A stretch of DNA of 64,000 bases, from NCBI GenBank assembly GCA_035638075.1, contig DASRAU010000009.1:1-64000 (forward strand). The letters are read 5' to 3'. The notes beneath the pieces were generated by a model. That model saw nothing but the letters and a program-made list of their open reading frames with translations. It ran no database searches and was not told the origin of the DNA. Every line of letters begins with the position of its first letter. The stretch's first letter is position 1. Shown here piece after piece: positions 63,055 through 64,000 of the stretch. Made by a program: the position numbers and the translations under genes. The DNA is from DASRAU01 sp035638075 (lineage in GTDB: Bacteria; Acidobacteriota; Polarisedimenticolia; Gp22-AA2).

Positions 63055-63090
63055 CGGAGCGTCCATGACGGGACCGGGGAGGAAACGCTG

Positions 63091-64000
63091 ATGTGCGGCA
63101 TTGCCGGCATCCTCAAGCTGGATCCGAGCGTCCCCGCGGAGGAGACGCGCCTGAAGCGGATGCTCATGTCGCTTCGCCACCGCGGCCCGGACGGCGAAGG
63201 CCGGCACGTGAAGGGTCCGATCGCGCTCGGCCACCGGCGCCTCGCCATCATCGACCCGACGGGCGGGCGCCAGCCGATGAGCGACGAGCGCCAGTCGCGG
63301 TGGCTGGTGTGCAACGGCGAGATCTACAACCACCCCGAGCTGCGGGCGCGCCTGCTGGCCTCCGGCCACCAGTACCGGAGCAACAGCGACAACGAGTCGA
63401 TCGTCCATCTTCACGAAGAGGAGGGGGACGAGTGCGTCCGGAGCCTTCGTGGCATGTTCGCCTTCGCGATCTGGGATTCCGAGCGCGGGCGGCTGCTGCT
63501 GGCGCGCGACCGCCTCGGCATCAAGCCGCTCTACTACGCCATCAACGACCAGGAGATCGTCTTCGCCTCGGAGATCAAGGCGATCCTCGCGGCCGGGGGA
63601 TTCCGCGCCGAGATGAACGAGGCGGTGCTGCCGGAGTACCTCGCGACCCGCTTCGTCTCCGGCGCCGAGACCTTCTTCCGCGGCATCCGCAAGCTCCTGC
63701 CGGGGCGCCTCCTGCGCTGGTCGCGCGAGGAGGGGACCCGTCTCGAGCGCTGGTGGGTGCCGCCGCCGGTGTCGGAGCTGCACGACGGGACCCTGGCCGA
63801 CCAGGCGGTGAAGGTGCGCGCGTCGCTCGACGACTCGGTGCGGCGGCACCTGATGAGCGACGTGCCCCTGGGACTGTTCCTGTCGGGCGGGCTCGACTCG
63901 ACCGCCATCGCCGCCCTCGCCGCGCGCGCCATGGACCGGCCGCTCAAGACCTTCTCGGTCGGCTTCGCCGAGCAGGAGGCCAACGAGACCGACTACGCGC
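63091..64000 (+). CDS. asparagine synthase-like amidotransferase, copy 2 (cut by window end)
   Basis: 303 codons are visible. The sequence starts M-C-G-I-A-G-I-L-K-L-D-P with Cys2 as nucleophile, then R-H-R-G-P-D-G-E-G, N-G-E-I-Y-N-H and the PP-loop L-S-G-G-L-D-S around residue 264-270, so the glutaminase domain is complete and the synthetase domain begins. It differs clearly from the copy at 57933. GGGGAGGAAACGCTG before ATG 63091 is a good ribosome binding site, and an 8-codon frame (63065-63091) ends at the start by TGATG. The rest lies beyond base 64000. Confidence 0.9.
   Translation, partial: MCGIAGILKLDPSVPAEETRLKRMLMSLRHRGPDGEGRHVKGPIALGHRRLAIIDPTGGRQPMSDERQSRWLVCNGEIYNHPELRARLLASGHQYRSNSDNESIVHLHEEEGDECVRSLRGMFAFAIWDSERGRLLLARDRLGIKPLYYAINDQEIVFASEIKAILAAGGFRAEMNEAVLPEYLATRFVSGAETFFRGIRKLLPGRLLRWSREEGTRLERWWVPPPVSELHDGTLADQAVKVRASLDDSVRRHLMSDVPLGLFLSGGLDSTAIAALAARAMDRPLKTFSVGFAEQEANETDYA

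Overview
The window is 64 kb of very GC-rich (roughly 70 percent by eye), gene-dense bacterial chromosome with no rRNA, tRNA, CRISPR array or insertion sequence that I could find. Housekeeping synteny (SRP RNA, dnaX, ybaB, recR), many histidine kinases, FG-GAP and DUF2911 secreted proteins, a vanadium haloperoxidase and a long exopolysaccharide operon suggest a free-living, probably soil, Gram-negative-type bacterium. The gene repertoire resembles that of Acidobacteriota, but this is an inference from gene content, not a phylogeny.

Layout. 1-8.1 kb: small metabolic, envelope and signalling genes (a DUF4350-like membrane protein coupled to a lipoprotein, a PAS histidine kinase, an RNase Z-like metallo-hydrolase, a DUF4242 protein, a secreted vanadium-dependent phosphatase/haloperoxidase, the fluoride channel crcB, a MOSC protein and an XRE-type regulator). 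8.1-18.6 kb: a secreted trypsin-like protease with a Cys-rich tail, a transglutaminase-like protein, a DUF2911-TPR protein, beta-carbonic anhydrase, an operon of YihY, DUF2071, APC permease and ACT-domain protein, and a Tat-exported amidase. 18.7-25.3 kb: a kai signalling operon read leftward: CHASE3 histidine kinase, KaiC, two KaiB proteins, hybrid histidine kinase with receiver. 25.3-33.8 kb: two acyltransferase-3 proteins, an aldo/keto reductase, an SGNH hydrolase pair, a large FG-GAP propeller protein and a MaoC hydratase. 33.9-39.7 kb: the leftward series ffs, dnaX, ybaB, recR and an RND/MMPL exporter. 39.9-42.5 kb: two exported thioredoxin-fold proteins and a third acyltransferase.

42.8 kb to the window end is one rightward exopolysaccharide operon of at least 17 genes. 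It starts with a small exported protein and a NusG-like antiterminator, followed by a Wzz-type co-polymerase, a CpsD-type kinase, a polyprenyl-phosphate sugar transferase, a YvcK/CofD-family protein, an O-antigen ligase/polymerase, a glycosyltransferase, a GNAT/FemAB protein, a DegT aminotransferase, a second GNAT protein, a polysaccharide deacetylase, a flippase, an asparagine synthase-like amidotransferase, a second glycosyltransferase, a heparinase-like lyase and a second amidotransferase cut by the window edge. From the NusG-like gene onward the genes mostly overlap by 1 to 25 nt, typically as ATGA, GTGA or TGATG, so the products are probably made in coordinated amounts.

The most notable signals are: the kai operon, whose KaiC has a Ser-Ser pair at the usual phosphosite and a coiled-coil tail; a TANNNT -10-like box placed 6 to 11 nt before the start codon of nine genes that lack a Shine-Dalgarno sequence, suggesting widespread leaderless transcripts; three ACC-N6-GGT palindromes upstream of the XRE-type regulator; and a YvcK-family UDP-sugar-binding protein inside the exopolysaccharide operon.
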